A DNA stretch of 64,000 nucleotides from assembly GCA_025174535.1 (NCBI GenBank), contig JALBUN010000023.1:2108001-2172000 (forward strand). The letters run 5' to 3'. Positions 31,950 through 43,436 of the stretch are shown in pieces. Made by a program: the position numbers and the translations under genes. How positions within the stretch are numbered: the stretch's first letter is position 1; each line of letters begins with the position of its first letter. Below the pieces are notes generated by a model. It saw nothing but the letters and a program-made list of their open reading frames with translations. It did no database searches and had not been told where the DNA came from. The stretch comes from Cantharellus purpuraceus (lineage: Eukaryota > Basidiomycota > Agaricomycetes > Cantharellales > Hydnaceae).

Positions 31950-33478
31950 ATGAATCCATCAGGAAGTCCCGGCGACCCTCCTTCCTTTTCTCCCACACCT
32001 CGTCGGGACAGCGCAGCCATGGTTGTGGATGCACCGATGACGCCTCCTACTTCACCTCTACCTCCAGACACTAGTTCTGAGCGACAACAGCAGTCACCGT
32101 GCCCGGATGAGTCCATCGTGCCACCCCAAAGCGAAGCGTCTATCACCTCTCAAGCTTCATCTCAGCAAGTGTCCCTGGATCAAATCATGCGATTGCAGCA
32201 GCTTCGGCTTAATAAAGACAGAATTATGGATGAAGATGATTCAAAATTTCATGCCGATGAGGAGTGGCAGTCTGCAGATGTGGCCAAGATGCCACAAAGA
32301 TCGCTCGAAGACGAAGAAATCCATGTGCAGGGGTCGGGAACACTCAAATTGACGGATTTCGATGTTGTGGAAACGCTGGGTTTGTATGCTTTGCTGCTTG
32401 TGAAATTGTTGTGTGACTGACATTCATTGCCTTGTAGGGACGGGTACATTTGGTCGCGTATTGCTCGTTAGGCATCGTGAGGCCTCTCCTGTTCTGGGAT
32501 CTATCAGAGTTTTTGCAATGAAGGTGCTTCGCAAGTCTGAGGTCGTTCGATTGCGTCAGGTGGAGCATGTTAACTCGGAACGTTATATCCTCTCCCATAT
32601 CCGGCACCCCTTCATCGTCGACCTCTACGCCACTTTCCAAGATAAATTAAATATCTACATGCTCTTGTCATACGTTCCAGGCGGCGAGCTATTTACCCAT
32701 CTACGTCGCGCAGGGCGTTTTTCACCCGACGTCACGCGCTTCTACCTCGCGACTATCATCCTCGCGCTCAGATACCTGCACTCATATAATGTCATTTATC
32801 GTGATCTTAAGCCCGAGAATCTCCTTCTCGATTCGCGAGGCTATCTCCGTCTTACCGACTTTGGGTTTGCAAAAAGAGTCGATGATCGAACGTGGACGCT
32901 CTGTGGGACCCCTGAGTATCTTGCGCCCGAGATCATTCAGTCTGACGGACACGGCAAAGCCGCAGACTGGTGGGCATGTGGGATTTTGTGTTATGAGATG
33001 CTTGTCGGATACCCACCGTTCTTCGACGACCATGCGTATGGAATTTATGAGAAGATCCTTCGGGGGAAAATTCACTGGCCCAGAGATACAGATCCTTTAT
33101 CACGAGAGTTGATTCGTGCATTTCTGCATCCTGACCGTAGCAAGCGGCTCGGTAATCTTATTGGTGGCCCAGACGACGTGCTGAATCACCCTTGGTTCAG
33201 AGGCGTGGATTGGGAAGCTCTAGAGCGACGGGAAATCCGCGTATGTGCTCGCTTCTTTTCGGGCTGCTGCCTGTATCTGAATCCTCATTTTCTAACAGGC
33301 CCCTATCATTCCACACGTATCCGCCTCCGATGATACCCGTCATTTCTCTGACCTTCCTCTTCCCCCTCCACGGGATATCCCTGGCCTCATTGGAGAGTCA
33401 TCTGTCTCAGGCCACCCTCTTCTATCAGATGTTTCCGCGGAGGAAAATACAGATGACCACCTGTTCCTTGATTTCTGA
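31950..33478 (+). CDS. AGC-family protein kinase, PKA catalytic-subunit type
   Basis: Three exons (31,950-32,379; 32,438-33,240; 33,299-33,478) give 470 residues. A Ser/Pro-rich N-terminal extension of about 140 residues precedes the kinase domain: GTGTFGRV (ATP loop), FAMKVLRKSE (lysine), YRDLKPENLL (catalytic loop), DFGFAK, and TLCGTPEYLAPE with the activation-loop threonine typical of PKA. The AGC tail ends LFLDF. The long N-terminus is common in fungal PKA catalytic subunits. A TATA box (TATAAA, 31,854) lies about 96 bp upstream of the ATG. Expected role: cAMP-dependent control of growth and nutrient response. Whether it is the main or a divergent PKA paralogue cannot be judged. Confidence 0.9.
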
Positions 33479-33856
33479 TTCTACTCACTATGTATACGTT
33501 ACAGCAACCTTCCAATCGCTCGTTATCGGGTTGCCTCCATTCTTTGACATACCCTTCCCGTGTTTTTCTCTGCGTATAGCCACATTCTTTCTATTCATAC
33601 CCTCTACGGCTCTCTTTTCCTATGCAGCGTACCCATCCACTCCCATATCGACTCAATATTGTAGCATATAATACGCGGTGGCGTGCTGGCGCTCTCACTT
33701 TCTTTTGTATTGATCAGTTTAGCTGACGCGGTTAACCCGTCGTTCCTCCTGTAGTTCTCCACTGTTTCTTACCGATCCATTTTATCCAATATATCCATCG
33801 CTGACCCCCATGACGCGGCTGACAAATATTAACTGGCGGAGTCTGCCTCGTCAAGC

Positions 33857-35830
33857 ATGTCTGAGCCTAGTAGTATCATTGATCTAACTGGGGATGATGT
33901 TCAGTTTGTATCTCAGACGTACGGTTTGTTTCGCCTTCGAGTTCCTACAGTACGGCATTGATGGATGCGTCTCACAGCGAACCGCTTATATGTCAACTTT
34001 GTTCGATCTCGCTGCAGAAGCTATCCCCAGAACAGCGACATGCTCATTATGAAGGACATTTCCCAGCCCGGCAGCCAGGTGAATATATTCAACATATCAT
34101 TTGACCAACATAGTAAATGTGAGAGTGGTAGGCTCAACGTTAGCCAACCTTTCGCCAAAGTCCAACAAGCGACCTATAGACATCACTTCCAAATCACCGT
34201 CGTTACGGCGAAAAGGAAATACACCGGCCGCAGAAAATATTTTTTGGTTCCAAGCTCAATCTACCGAGTCACCCAAGAATTTTACCCCTGGTATGTCCTA
34301 CACTTCTGAGTTCGATAATAACGAATACGAATTAAAAGATGCGATCAATTTGAGGACTTATACCTACGCTAAGGCGTGCACTAAACAAGACGCACGCCAA
34401 AGGATCGACCATCCGCGCAATGTTATGTCACGATGAAGCAATGCATGTTGCAGTAGAGTCCTGGGACATGGGTTGGGGGTGTGGGCAAGTTGCTGGGCTC
34501 CGGATTATTGAATTCTAGCAAAGTTTCTTACTTCAGATACCGTAATTTTTTAATGGCCTGCACGTCATTGATCAATCAGTCTATCCAACCGCTCTATTTT
34601 CCGTTGTTAGACTATCCGACCCCGCCTGGCGTTCGTAATTTGCAGTATTGGATCGAAGATGCTTGGGCAGACGGTATGATGCAGTGCTTCAGTTTGTTAT
34701 TTCCTTACCATCGCACTTTTAGGTTTTGACAGGGAGGGTGCAGAAGACCTACACCACAAGCTTGTCGGGACGAAGAAGTGGATTGGAACAGCAGGTATAC
34801 CAGGCCTATGTCTACTATCGTTGACGCTCAGAAGTTGTAGAACTTTACGTAGCATTTGTATCAAGAGGCATTCCGTAAGGATTTTAACGCGATTTGACCT
34901 CTTGCATGTTATTGACATAGTCAGTGCGAAACTAGTGGATTTCCCAAAGTCTAACAAAGGTTTGTGAGTAGTATAATCACTTTGACTATGTTGAATTTGT
35001 CCTAGGTCCTAAAGCGGTGACAGAATGGATTATGAATTATTTCTCTCCGCTTCCTGAAAAAAAGGGAACATTCAATGCATTCAATGCTCTCAAAGGGGCC
35101 AACCCTGTAGCCTCCACTGACCGCATGCCATTAATTCTTCAAGTACGTTATCTTGCTGGTTTTCATCGATGGATCGATCATAAGGATTGGCCTCGCAGCA
35201 TTCTGGCCATTCTCGTACTGTAGTTGGATTGGAGGTGAACAAGAGAGGGGAGCACAATTTACTTGTTTTCGACCCGTCCCAGTACGTTTTTCTTCCTGAA
35301 TTGAGTTGGCCGATACTATACATGAGAATCTCTAGCCGGCCAAGTAAGGAGATTCGACGAGCTGCACTCGCGAAATCCATGCTACTTTCCTCAAAGTCTG
35401 ATATAGTCAGTTCTTCATTTTCAGTTGTATTGTTGTAGTTTCACATACGGCGGATAAGAAGGGCAGGAAGAGACGCTCATCAGATTTTACGGACGATGTG
35501 GACGCGAAGAAAGCGAAACGTGTCAGAAGGGGACTCGAAAACCTGTCGTCAGACTTCAATCAAGATGTTACAGTCGATGATGACGACGACGACAAATTAC
35601 AGGACACCTTGGACCCGACCAAGGTTGTGAACTTTTTCCGAGTTAGTCAAAATAAACTGGGGTAAGTCTTGCGTCATGACCCCGTACACTTTGTGCTGTG
35701 ATGCTAATTGATCATGGGGATTGGTAGAAAAAAGGATCGGTATCAAATACTGTACTTCCCCCTGGATCCGCCACTTGATGACAGCGAAAGATGGGTACGC
35801 CGACTAGTTACCAGCGAGGTGGTGGAATAG
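33857..35830 (+). CDS. ZUP1/ZUFSP-like deubiquitinase (peptidase family C78)
   Basis: The first exon encodes SIIDLTGDD, a canonical SUMO-interacting motif. A C2H2 zinc finger of ubiquitin-binding type follows (CQLC...HAHYEGH, about 33,996-34,060), then the C78 peptidase: NFTPG, CHDEAMHVAVESWDMGWGCGYRN with the catalytic cysteine, GVRNLQYWIEDAW, HHKLVGTKKWIGTA, and the catalytic His and Asp in GHSRTVVGLE and VFDPS. ZUP1 cleaves K63-linked ubiquitin chains and acts in genome stability. About nine short introns. One, inside the GCGYRN motif, needs a GC-AG splice (donor GCAAGT at about 34,487). The junction near 35,400 is uncertain; the C-terminus (KKDRYQILYFPLDPP) is clear. Confidence 0.85.
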
Positions 35831-36644
35831 TCACGTGAATTTGGCCCTCGCCATCACTCATGCAAAGCTTAATGTCCAGCCCAACTTATATAGCAACATT
35901 CATGACCGAGTTCGATCATTTTCGAGATATACATGTTATTCTTATACCTTAGAATTAAGTTGGGAGATTTGACAATGGGCTCTCCATATCACAAAAGTCT
36001 TTGCCGGCTGGATCAGTTCGACGACCAACGATGGTACCAATGCGAGGTTTTGCTGACACAAGCCAAAACATCTTATATCCTGACCGAAACTTTCCCAAAC
36101 CTTTCAACTTTGGCACCCAGGGCTCATCCAGCATCAACTGACAAATTTGGGAACTGACCGGAACAGCTCCGATAGGTGTTGCATTACAGTAATAGGGTCG
36201 TCACCGAACTTCGGATCATATCCTTGAGGTGCGCATGCGGGCAGACATACACCATGGATATTGACAGCTTACTTAGCACTCGATGCTGAGTCGCAGCAAT
36301 TCCTTGACATATAAATCGTCATTTTTACTACCCCTTTATCAAGACTGGGAGGCCACAGGTGTCTCTAAGGTGCATGTATTGGTAAGCAAAGTCGAGTTGG
36401 CGTGACAGGGGAACCCCGCGAAGATCAACTTGTAATCAATCGTGAGTCCATGATAGATATGGAAGACCATAGGGTCTTCCGTAACACTGTGCGCGACCTC
36501 ACGTGCCACACTACCAGAGCCGCCGCGGAACTAAATTCCAGCTCCAGACATTCCGGGCCCCTACTTCTTTTCATAATTTCTACCTGTAGCAATTACCCCC
36601 ACTCACCCTCTTGTATTTCATAGCAGTCTATTTTGTGACGAATT
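35831..36644. other. Intergenic region upstream of arginase
   Basis: About 810 bp without a supported gene. CACGTG E-box motifs occur right after the ZUP1 stop (35,832) and at 36,500, about 145 bp before the arginase ATG. No TATA box was identified. Confidence 0.45.
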
Positions 36645-38096
36645 ATGGTATCCCACAGCCGTTTCTTGGCTACTCCAAAGACTGTTGCCGTAGGTCTTTG
36701 CTTCCGCTACATACTGCACGTATTGACATATGTCGCTCCGGACCACATAGGTGATAGGATGCCCCTTCAGGTAAGGCGATTTTGCTTGTCTTTCACACGG
36801 ATATTCATATCTGTCTTCCAATAATTCAAGCGGTGGCCAGGCAAGTAACACAATACAACACATACTTGACATGGTCTCATTTACCATTGAAATCGTATCG
36901 GTATAGCCCAAAGCAGGCGTGGACGAAGGCCCAATTCACCTTGTCAACGCAGGGCTAATTGACCAGCTATCGGGACTGGGTTGGGAGGTGGACTTTGGCG
37001 GACATCACCAGTTCGAAGATATCTCTACCGACAACGATCCCCCCATTGGCAAACTGAAGAACCCACGGTTAGTCTCGCGAGTTACAAGAGCCATCGCGGA
37101 TGCCGTAGGTGCGCATGCAAAGAAGGGCAGTTTGTCCTTAACTCTGGGAGGAGATCACAGCTTGGTTAGCACGTTGAAAGTACATTTCTCCATTATGACT
37201 AAGTTCTCTAAATTCAGGCAATGGGAACTATATCAGGGACGTTGAGGTCTGTCCATCACAGACTCGTATAGAACAACCATCACTCAATGCGTCGTTTGCA
37301 GTCAATACCCTGATGCTGTTGTAAGAAAACTTTGTAGGATTCTCATCAAGTTCAACCATCTTATAGAGACTTCCAGGTGATATGGGTAGACGCCCATGCC
37401 GATATAAACACTGCGGAGTCCACAGACTCAGGTTCTTAGGACTCAGTACGAAAGTTCGTCCTGATGCTTATTCCCAGTTGTCAGGAAACATCCACGGCAT
37501 GCCGGTCTCATTTTTACTTGGTCTACATAAGAACGACGCAGTATCCCCATTCTCTTGGGTTCCCTCGACGTTGAAACCGAACAAGATCGTGTACATCGGG
37601 CTGCGAGATGTCGATGCCGGAGAGAAGAAAATTCTCAAGGAAAGTGGCATCATGGCTCTCAGTATGCACGAAGTGGATAGACATGGCATTGGAAAGGTTG
37701 TTGAGTTGGCTCTTGACCACGTCACTCCCAATCGCGATCTTCCGATACATTTAAGCTTTGATGTTGACGCGTTAGATCCTAGCGTCGCACCGAGTACGGG
37801 CACGCCAGTAAGCACCTACAGACGTCCTGTTGTTACTTACTTTTGACGTCATCCAGGTTCGTGGAGGTTTGACTTTCCGCGAGGGGCACTATATTTGCGA
37901 AGCTATCCACGAGACAGGCTTGCTTGTTGCCCTTGATCTCATGGAAGTTAATCCATCCCTCTCAGATCCTGTTTCTGTAGAGAAGACTGTCAAAGTAGGT
38001 TGCTCCCTCATTCGAAGTGCGCTTGGTGAGTTTGCACCAGGCACTTACTATGTTCGGCCAATGACTAACTGCATACCAGGTGAAACTCTTTTGTAA
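36645..38096 (+). CDS. Arginase
   Basis: Hydrolyses L-arginine to ornithine and urea. Ten exons sum to 945 nt (314 residues, usual length): 36,645-36,689; 36,750-36,769; 36,831-36,840; 36,907-37,164; 37,218-37,246; 37,302-37,320; 37,377-37,431; 37,485-37,807; 37,857-38,025; 38,080-38,096. Manganese ligands are visible in [14 protein letters not shown] and SFDVDALDP; the N-terminal [16 protein letters not shown] is conserved. That motif is assembled from a 20-nt exon, a 10-nt microexon and a following intron with a GC donor (GCAAGT, 36,841). It lies in the same direction as ZUP1. Confidence 0.95.
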
Positions 38097-38362
38097 CCGC
38101 GTATATACGAGACTCAGACATTACTGTCCAACCTTGTTCATGAGCTATTGCCTATATCATGCATGTTTTCGAGCTCTGACGTGGATTCATCTACTGGCGA
38201 AAACTGATTCTTCAAAGAACTTGCAAGTACACGGGGAATCGATAATTGAAAACGATAACTATATGGTCGTAACCCGAGAGCGGTAGAGATTCAGCGGTGT
38301 CGATATTATTGTTCTGTTGTGTATCCTTGGTCCTTTTTCAGGTATAACTGTTTCAGTTTCAT

Positions 38363-39910
38363 TCAACTTTCCGGAGTCACCGTTTCCGTCGCCGGAGAGG
38401 TGGTGTATACTTGGCTTGAGCAATAGTCCGTGCCCGTGACCCACTCGGACACGTTGAATGTCTGCGACAAGTGCTTTGGCGTCTCGCCTTCTGCGTCCAC
38501 TGCGCTTGCTACAACAGGCAGTGTGTCTTCTGCCCTCCAAAGATCGCGCCTGTCCTCAGCATCACTTCCAGATGACAGCCAATTCACGAGCATCATGGTA
38601 TCTGATGAAAATCCACTAGACAGCGCTTGTTCCTCATCGACGCTCGAATGGCTATGACTTGCGCGTGACGACGACGACGAGGGACACCTACTACCATGGG
38701 TATTATTTACCTTCATGACGGGTGAGACGCAAGCAAAGAACTCACCGAAGGCTTTCCTGTGATGGAGACAAAAATTCCGTGAATGGCGGGTCAAGGGCAG
38801 CAGGCACTGAATAGGATACCCCCGAAAACGTTGCATGAGACGTGATTTGTGGCATGGAGGGTGAAGGGCGCAGTGTTGGTGAGCAGAACTGGTTCTGATT
38901 CTTGATATCAACAGCGGAGTGGTGCATACTATGGAGACGGGTGTTGGGGTATTGGATAGGATTTGATCCTTGTCTGGGCGGTTGAGAGACACCATCCACG
39001 ACGGCCTGTGCATTGCTCCATCCTAGATATCGAGTCCTTTCAGGTAGTTTGAAAGAAGCAGCGCCGCTAGAATCGCTAGACTCATCAGAATGGTCCGACA
39101 TAGGCCAGCTTGTCCTCGCAGCCGGGTTTGCTTCCATTCCTCGACCCTTGGGTGATACCGACTGTGATTCCCACCTAGGATGACCAGTAGGCACAGGAGG
39201 CGCGTATGGGTGGGGAGCAAAGGCTCCTCGGGACGGAGGAGACGTGGGTGGATCAACAGGTGGTATGTTCCGTCTGCGGGATCCAGCAGGGCCACGAACT
39301 CGATGTTGAGTGGCATATTCGCAAACGAGTCCTCGAGTGTGACAGCGAGTGCATGTCGGACGTCCGCCACTGCACTAGAACCGAATGTCAGCCTCATTCT
39401 GATGGTCTAGAAAATGGAAGCAAACACCTTGGTTTTTCGGTCTCTACATTTTTCACATGCTTGGTTAGTCCTCTGACGAGAGCTGGGCGTTGGACTACGA
39501 TAGAAGAAAGTAGTTGCTCCGTCAGAACCTTGAGGGAATGGCGGGTATGATGTCACGTTCATTGGTCCATCCCATCCTGAGGGAGCACTTGCGAGTGAGC
39601 GAGAGGGTGGGTACGGCGAATCATTGATGGTCCGCCTGTACTGGGAACCCAAGGCAGAGCTATCGATGCCGATCGCTTGGTCGTTGCCTGTCCAGTCGGA
39701 GGGCACAGGACGGACTGCGTGACAGGCAAATCCATGGGGATTTTCGGCAGTTAATACGCCAGAAGACGTTGAAAAACCCTGCGGATTATCAGATAAGGGG
39801 AAGGGGGACAGAGGAGAGGGACGTGTCGAGCGGATACTAGGCTGGACGTTGAGGGGGAATATGGGGGATGAAGAGACTGGGAAGGGAGGTCCTTTGTGGT
39901 AGGGGGTCAT
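38363..39910 (-). CDS. Zn2Cys6 (zinc-cluster) transcription factor
   Basis: Three exons (39,910-39,428; 39,374-38,746; 38,690-38,363) sum to 1,440 nt, 479 residues. The zinc cluster, assembled across intron 1, reads CEKCRDRKTKCSGGRPTC then TRCHTRGLVC, with all six cysteines. It sits at about residue 150, not at the N-terminus, after a Ser/Pro-rich region. The rest is low-complexity, Ser/Pro-rich, without the usual fungal transcription-factor homology domain and shorter than most family members. The DNA target is unknown. It is transcribed away from IVD's 3' end, so IVD is not obviously its target. Confidence 0.88.
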
Positions 39911-40445
39911 GGACGGGTATATGAACCGTACACGGACTCGATGAATTATAGGGAAATGCGATTTATAAGGGAAACAACAAGTGGCGGACTGCGGTATATG
40001 TCAGTAGTATCAGTTGTCAGCCACGGAGGTAACTTGAGAGAGCAAGATTGGTATGGTTTGTAATTCCTTGTAGTTGTGCTCGATAGCATGTTATATGATT
40101 CATATCCGAAACTTGCTGCCGCCCTAGACAACCATACACCTTGCGGAGGTCTTGGGAACCTTCGGCTCTTCAGCATCACCCTTTCAACATGTCTCGGACA
40201 AGAAGACTCACCAATCATACACGCAATTGTGGGTGTGTCGATACGAAGAGCTCATCGGAAAACTCGACAAAAGCTTGGGCAAAAACAATTCTTCACACCA
40301 ACGATCATCGTTCCGTGCCGTAGCTAAGTTCATTCACTGAAACAGCCGCTGGCGATCATGTAATACACTCCTATGAGTGTACAAAAACAATATCCTGTGT
40401 ATTGGTTAGTGAAATAAAATATTGGTTTATGATTCAAACTCGACG
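39911..40445. other. Intergenic between IVD 3' end and zinc-cluster factor
   Basis: About 535 bp that must contain the IVD terminator and the promoter of the zinc-cluster gene. No RNA gene or repeat was recognised. Confidence 0.4.
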
Positions 40446-42274
40446 TCAACCCGCGAGCTCCTCATTGAACTCCCTCCCGATCAACATCCTCCGAATTTCC
40501 TGTGTGCCTGCCCCGACTGCATACAGCCTAGAATCTCGCACGATTCTGCCCACAGGATAGTCGTTGATATACCCATTGCCTCCCAGGCACTGCATGCCCT
40601 CCAGAGCCACTTCAATGGCCCGTTCTGTGGAATATAAAATTGCCCCTGCGCAGTCCTAAGAGGGGCAGGAGTAAGCGGTTCGAATCTCCTTTGTGGAGTG
40701 ATTATAATGGCTTACCCGACGACTGATTTGGCCACGATCACATGCTCGACCTACAGCGTATACATATGCTCGGCTCGCGTTCAGCTTCGTATACATATCT
40801 GTTGAATTAGATTGCAGTTAGCACCGCCATTGCTCTAAATCACAAGTAACTTGCCAGCAATTTTTGCTATAAGGTTCCATATATCAGCGCACATTGAAAA
40901 CAGCGAGGGGTTCATGAAGCACCTTGCATAAGCTGGAATGTGCCAACGGGACGGTCGAATTGTTGACGGTCGTGGACGTATTCAATAGCAATGTCGAAAG
41001 CTGCCTGCATCAGGCTACTCAAAGAAGTCAGATACAACGTGCTGCGGACATCATCAGGCATACCCAAGAGGACCGCCGCTTAAAACAAGCCGCTCCAGAT
41101 CAAGCCCAGACATGAGAACAGACGCCCCTTTATTAACTGTGCCCAGCACATTCTCTACAGTGCCAATTAATGACTCATAGGTGAACATATCTCATGCCTT
41201 ACCTTCAGGCACCTCACATGCATCAAAGACGAGCTCGCATGTGTCACTGCCCCGCATCTAACATTGCTGGCATCAGTGTGGACATCATGAATTAAATGAC
41301 GAACTCACTCCAAACTTGTCAAGCTTCTGATGTGTAGAGAATCCCTTGAATCCCTTTTCAATGATGAACGCTGTGATACCTTTTGAGCCGTGTTCCGGAG
41401 CGGTTTTGGCGTAAACAACTAGTATCGACGCCACTGGTCCATTCGTAATCCTGGAACAACATTATTGATCTTCTCGGGTGCCTCTTAGACATTATATTAC
41501 CCACCAAAATTTGTTTCCGTCTAAAATAAAACCTCCTTCCACTTTCTTGGCTCGGAGCTTCATAGACACGACGTCACTCCCGCTTCCTGGTTCACTCATC
41601 GCGAGAGCACCGACTTTCTTCCCAGACACTAGGTCGGGGAGATACTTTCGCTTCTGCTCAGATGTGCCATGCCGGTGTATTTGGTTGACACACAGATTGG
41701 AATGTGCGCCGTAAGATAGGGCCACTGAACCAGACGCTCGCGACAACTCTGAGAGACTATGTTAGGGAAATAATATACTTTTTAATGCGACACACCTTCC
41801 ATTGCAATCGTGTGCTGGAGATAGCCCGAGGCAAGGCCACCATACTCCTCGGCTACGGTGACTCCTATGCAGACAGTCAACCGTGTCACTCTGTATGCAC
41901 TAGAGGTACGACACCTAGCAGGCCCATTGAACCAAACTTCTCCCACAAGTCCTAAAGGCTTAGCCCTCAGCATCACATGAAATATCTGGCTTGAAGAGGA
42001 TGAATGACCATCGGAAAGCTATTGCTGCGGTCAACCTCCGCGGCTCGTGGCGCAATTTCTCGCTGAGAAAATTCATTCACGGCGTTCCTGAACTAATTGA
42101 TAATATTCGCCTTGATCCCTTGAGTGTCCGAGAAGTGCACACCTCTATTTGGTCATCTGTGAGTCCTGCGATATCTGCATTATAGAAAGATGCGTGTCTT
42201 CGGAAAGTAGTGGCTCTAGCAAACTTGACATTGGTCCAGGATAGGACTCTGCGTGTCGCCAGGAGTGCGTTCAT
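40446..42274 (-). CDS. IVD: Isovaleryl-CoA dehydrogenase, mitochondrial
   Basis: FAD enzyme of leucine breakdown: oxidises isovaleryl-CoA to 3-methylcrotonyl-CoA and passes electrons to ETF. The Arg-rich, acid-poor N-terminus ([20 protein letters not shown]) looks like a mitochondrial presequence. Family motifs follow: [83 protein letters not shown] and the end [14 protein letters not shown]. Multiple short introns; the last exon ends at the TGA 40,446-40,448. Individual boundaries were not all worked out. The match is to the IVD subgroup rather than short- or medium-chain dehydrogenases. Confidence 0.92.
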
Positions 42275-42470
42275 CGTAGAAGTAGCTGGGTTAAAACACG
42301 AAGCACCACTTACAGGCGTCTATTCACATTGGTGTGCGCTGTTGAACTCTACTGATGTCTCTCTCACAGTGTTTTATTATTTTAATGACAAAGTGCAGCA
42401 GAAGTCATTGACAGTCCAAAATATCAACTAAACTGAAGCGTCCTTCAAAGTAGCAACTCGGTGCTATTGC

Positions 42471-43436
42471 TCACTTCTTGGGGATATCGGAGGTGGTGCC
42501 AGGGCATAGCGTCAATGTGATGTCACTGTTGCCGCAGGTGAAATCCACGTTGTTAGCGGGTGTACCTCCATTTGCCCCTTCTAATATTCAGAAAACAGAA
42601 ATGATCGTAGTATGCAAGGCATACCATCATTGTCCGGAAACGCATAGGCATTGGGGCAGTTGTTGTAATAGAAGGCGCTATTGGGACCAGCAAAGGCATT
42701 GCTCGGACAACCTGTAACTATCTTGGTTTTAAAAGGAATGGCCATAGATTTCACTGACCTCCACCTCCCGCTGGGAGTGCACCTTGAGAACATGCAGCGA
42801 CTGAGGAGCAACAGCCGCTGAAGCAGGAGCCAGCAGGGCCTGGGACCGGCTAGTAATAGATCAGTCCAAATGGAGTGAGAGAAAATGGAAACACTTACAC
42901 AAGCACTTGGGAGGGTACAAGCAAACTTCGAGCAGCTGGGATCCGCCGCTGAAATTTCCATCCCAACATTGTATCCATAGATCAGACTGATATCGTAAGT
43001 GACAGAGCCTGGAATGGCAAACTGGAGAAGGAAAATAAGCTAAATATTGCGCAAGTTGGAACTCGGGGTCAACTTACCCAATTAAATTCAGCGCGGGAGA
43101 AGGGTGTTTGACCATTCCATGTGGGACCACCAGTGGCGCATGAATTTACGTTGCTGCCACATCCAGTTCCTGCAACCAGTCAATACAAGTTACATGATGT
43201 GGGGGCCAATTTCGGAAAGGACACTCGCCTACATTGACAGCGCCGTCCCAGTTCGAACTAATACCCATGTTCTGAGTGGCTCCAGCTGGAACTTGTAGGT
43301 TGTTAGCAATAGTCCCAAAGCTGGTCTGGGTGAACAGGAAGACTTCCTCGCTGCATTTGTTCACAACATTCAGTGACTGAGCAGTGGCTGACGCCAGAAA
43401 GGTGGAGAACACAGCGAAGGTGAACAGGTTTGACAT
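42471..43436 (-). CDS. Secreted thaumatin-like protein
   Basis: The ATG at 43,436 opens a clear signal peptide (MSNLFTFAVFSTFLASATAQ), followed by the thaumatin fold: NVVNKCSEEVFLFTQTS, many spaced cysteines, CPSNAFAGPNSAFYYNNCPNAYAFPDND and the end CGNSDITLTLCPG. Fungal members (GH152) may act on beta-1,3-glucan during wall remodelling. The acidic-cleft motif is altered: where many relatives have an Asp (DVSLVDG) this one reads DISLIYG. A TATA-like TTTATATATG lies about 85 bp upstream. Four or five introns. Confidence 0.9.

Noticed and set aside
40640..40720. GGTTCGAATCTCC, similar to a tRNA T-loop
   Set aside because: The flanking bases do not form a T-stem, no D-arm or acceptor stem can be paired, and it lies within an intron of the dehydrogenase gene.
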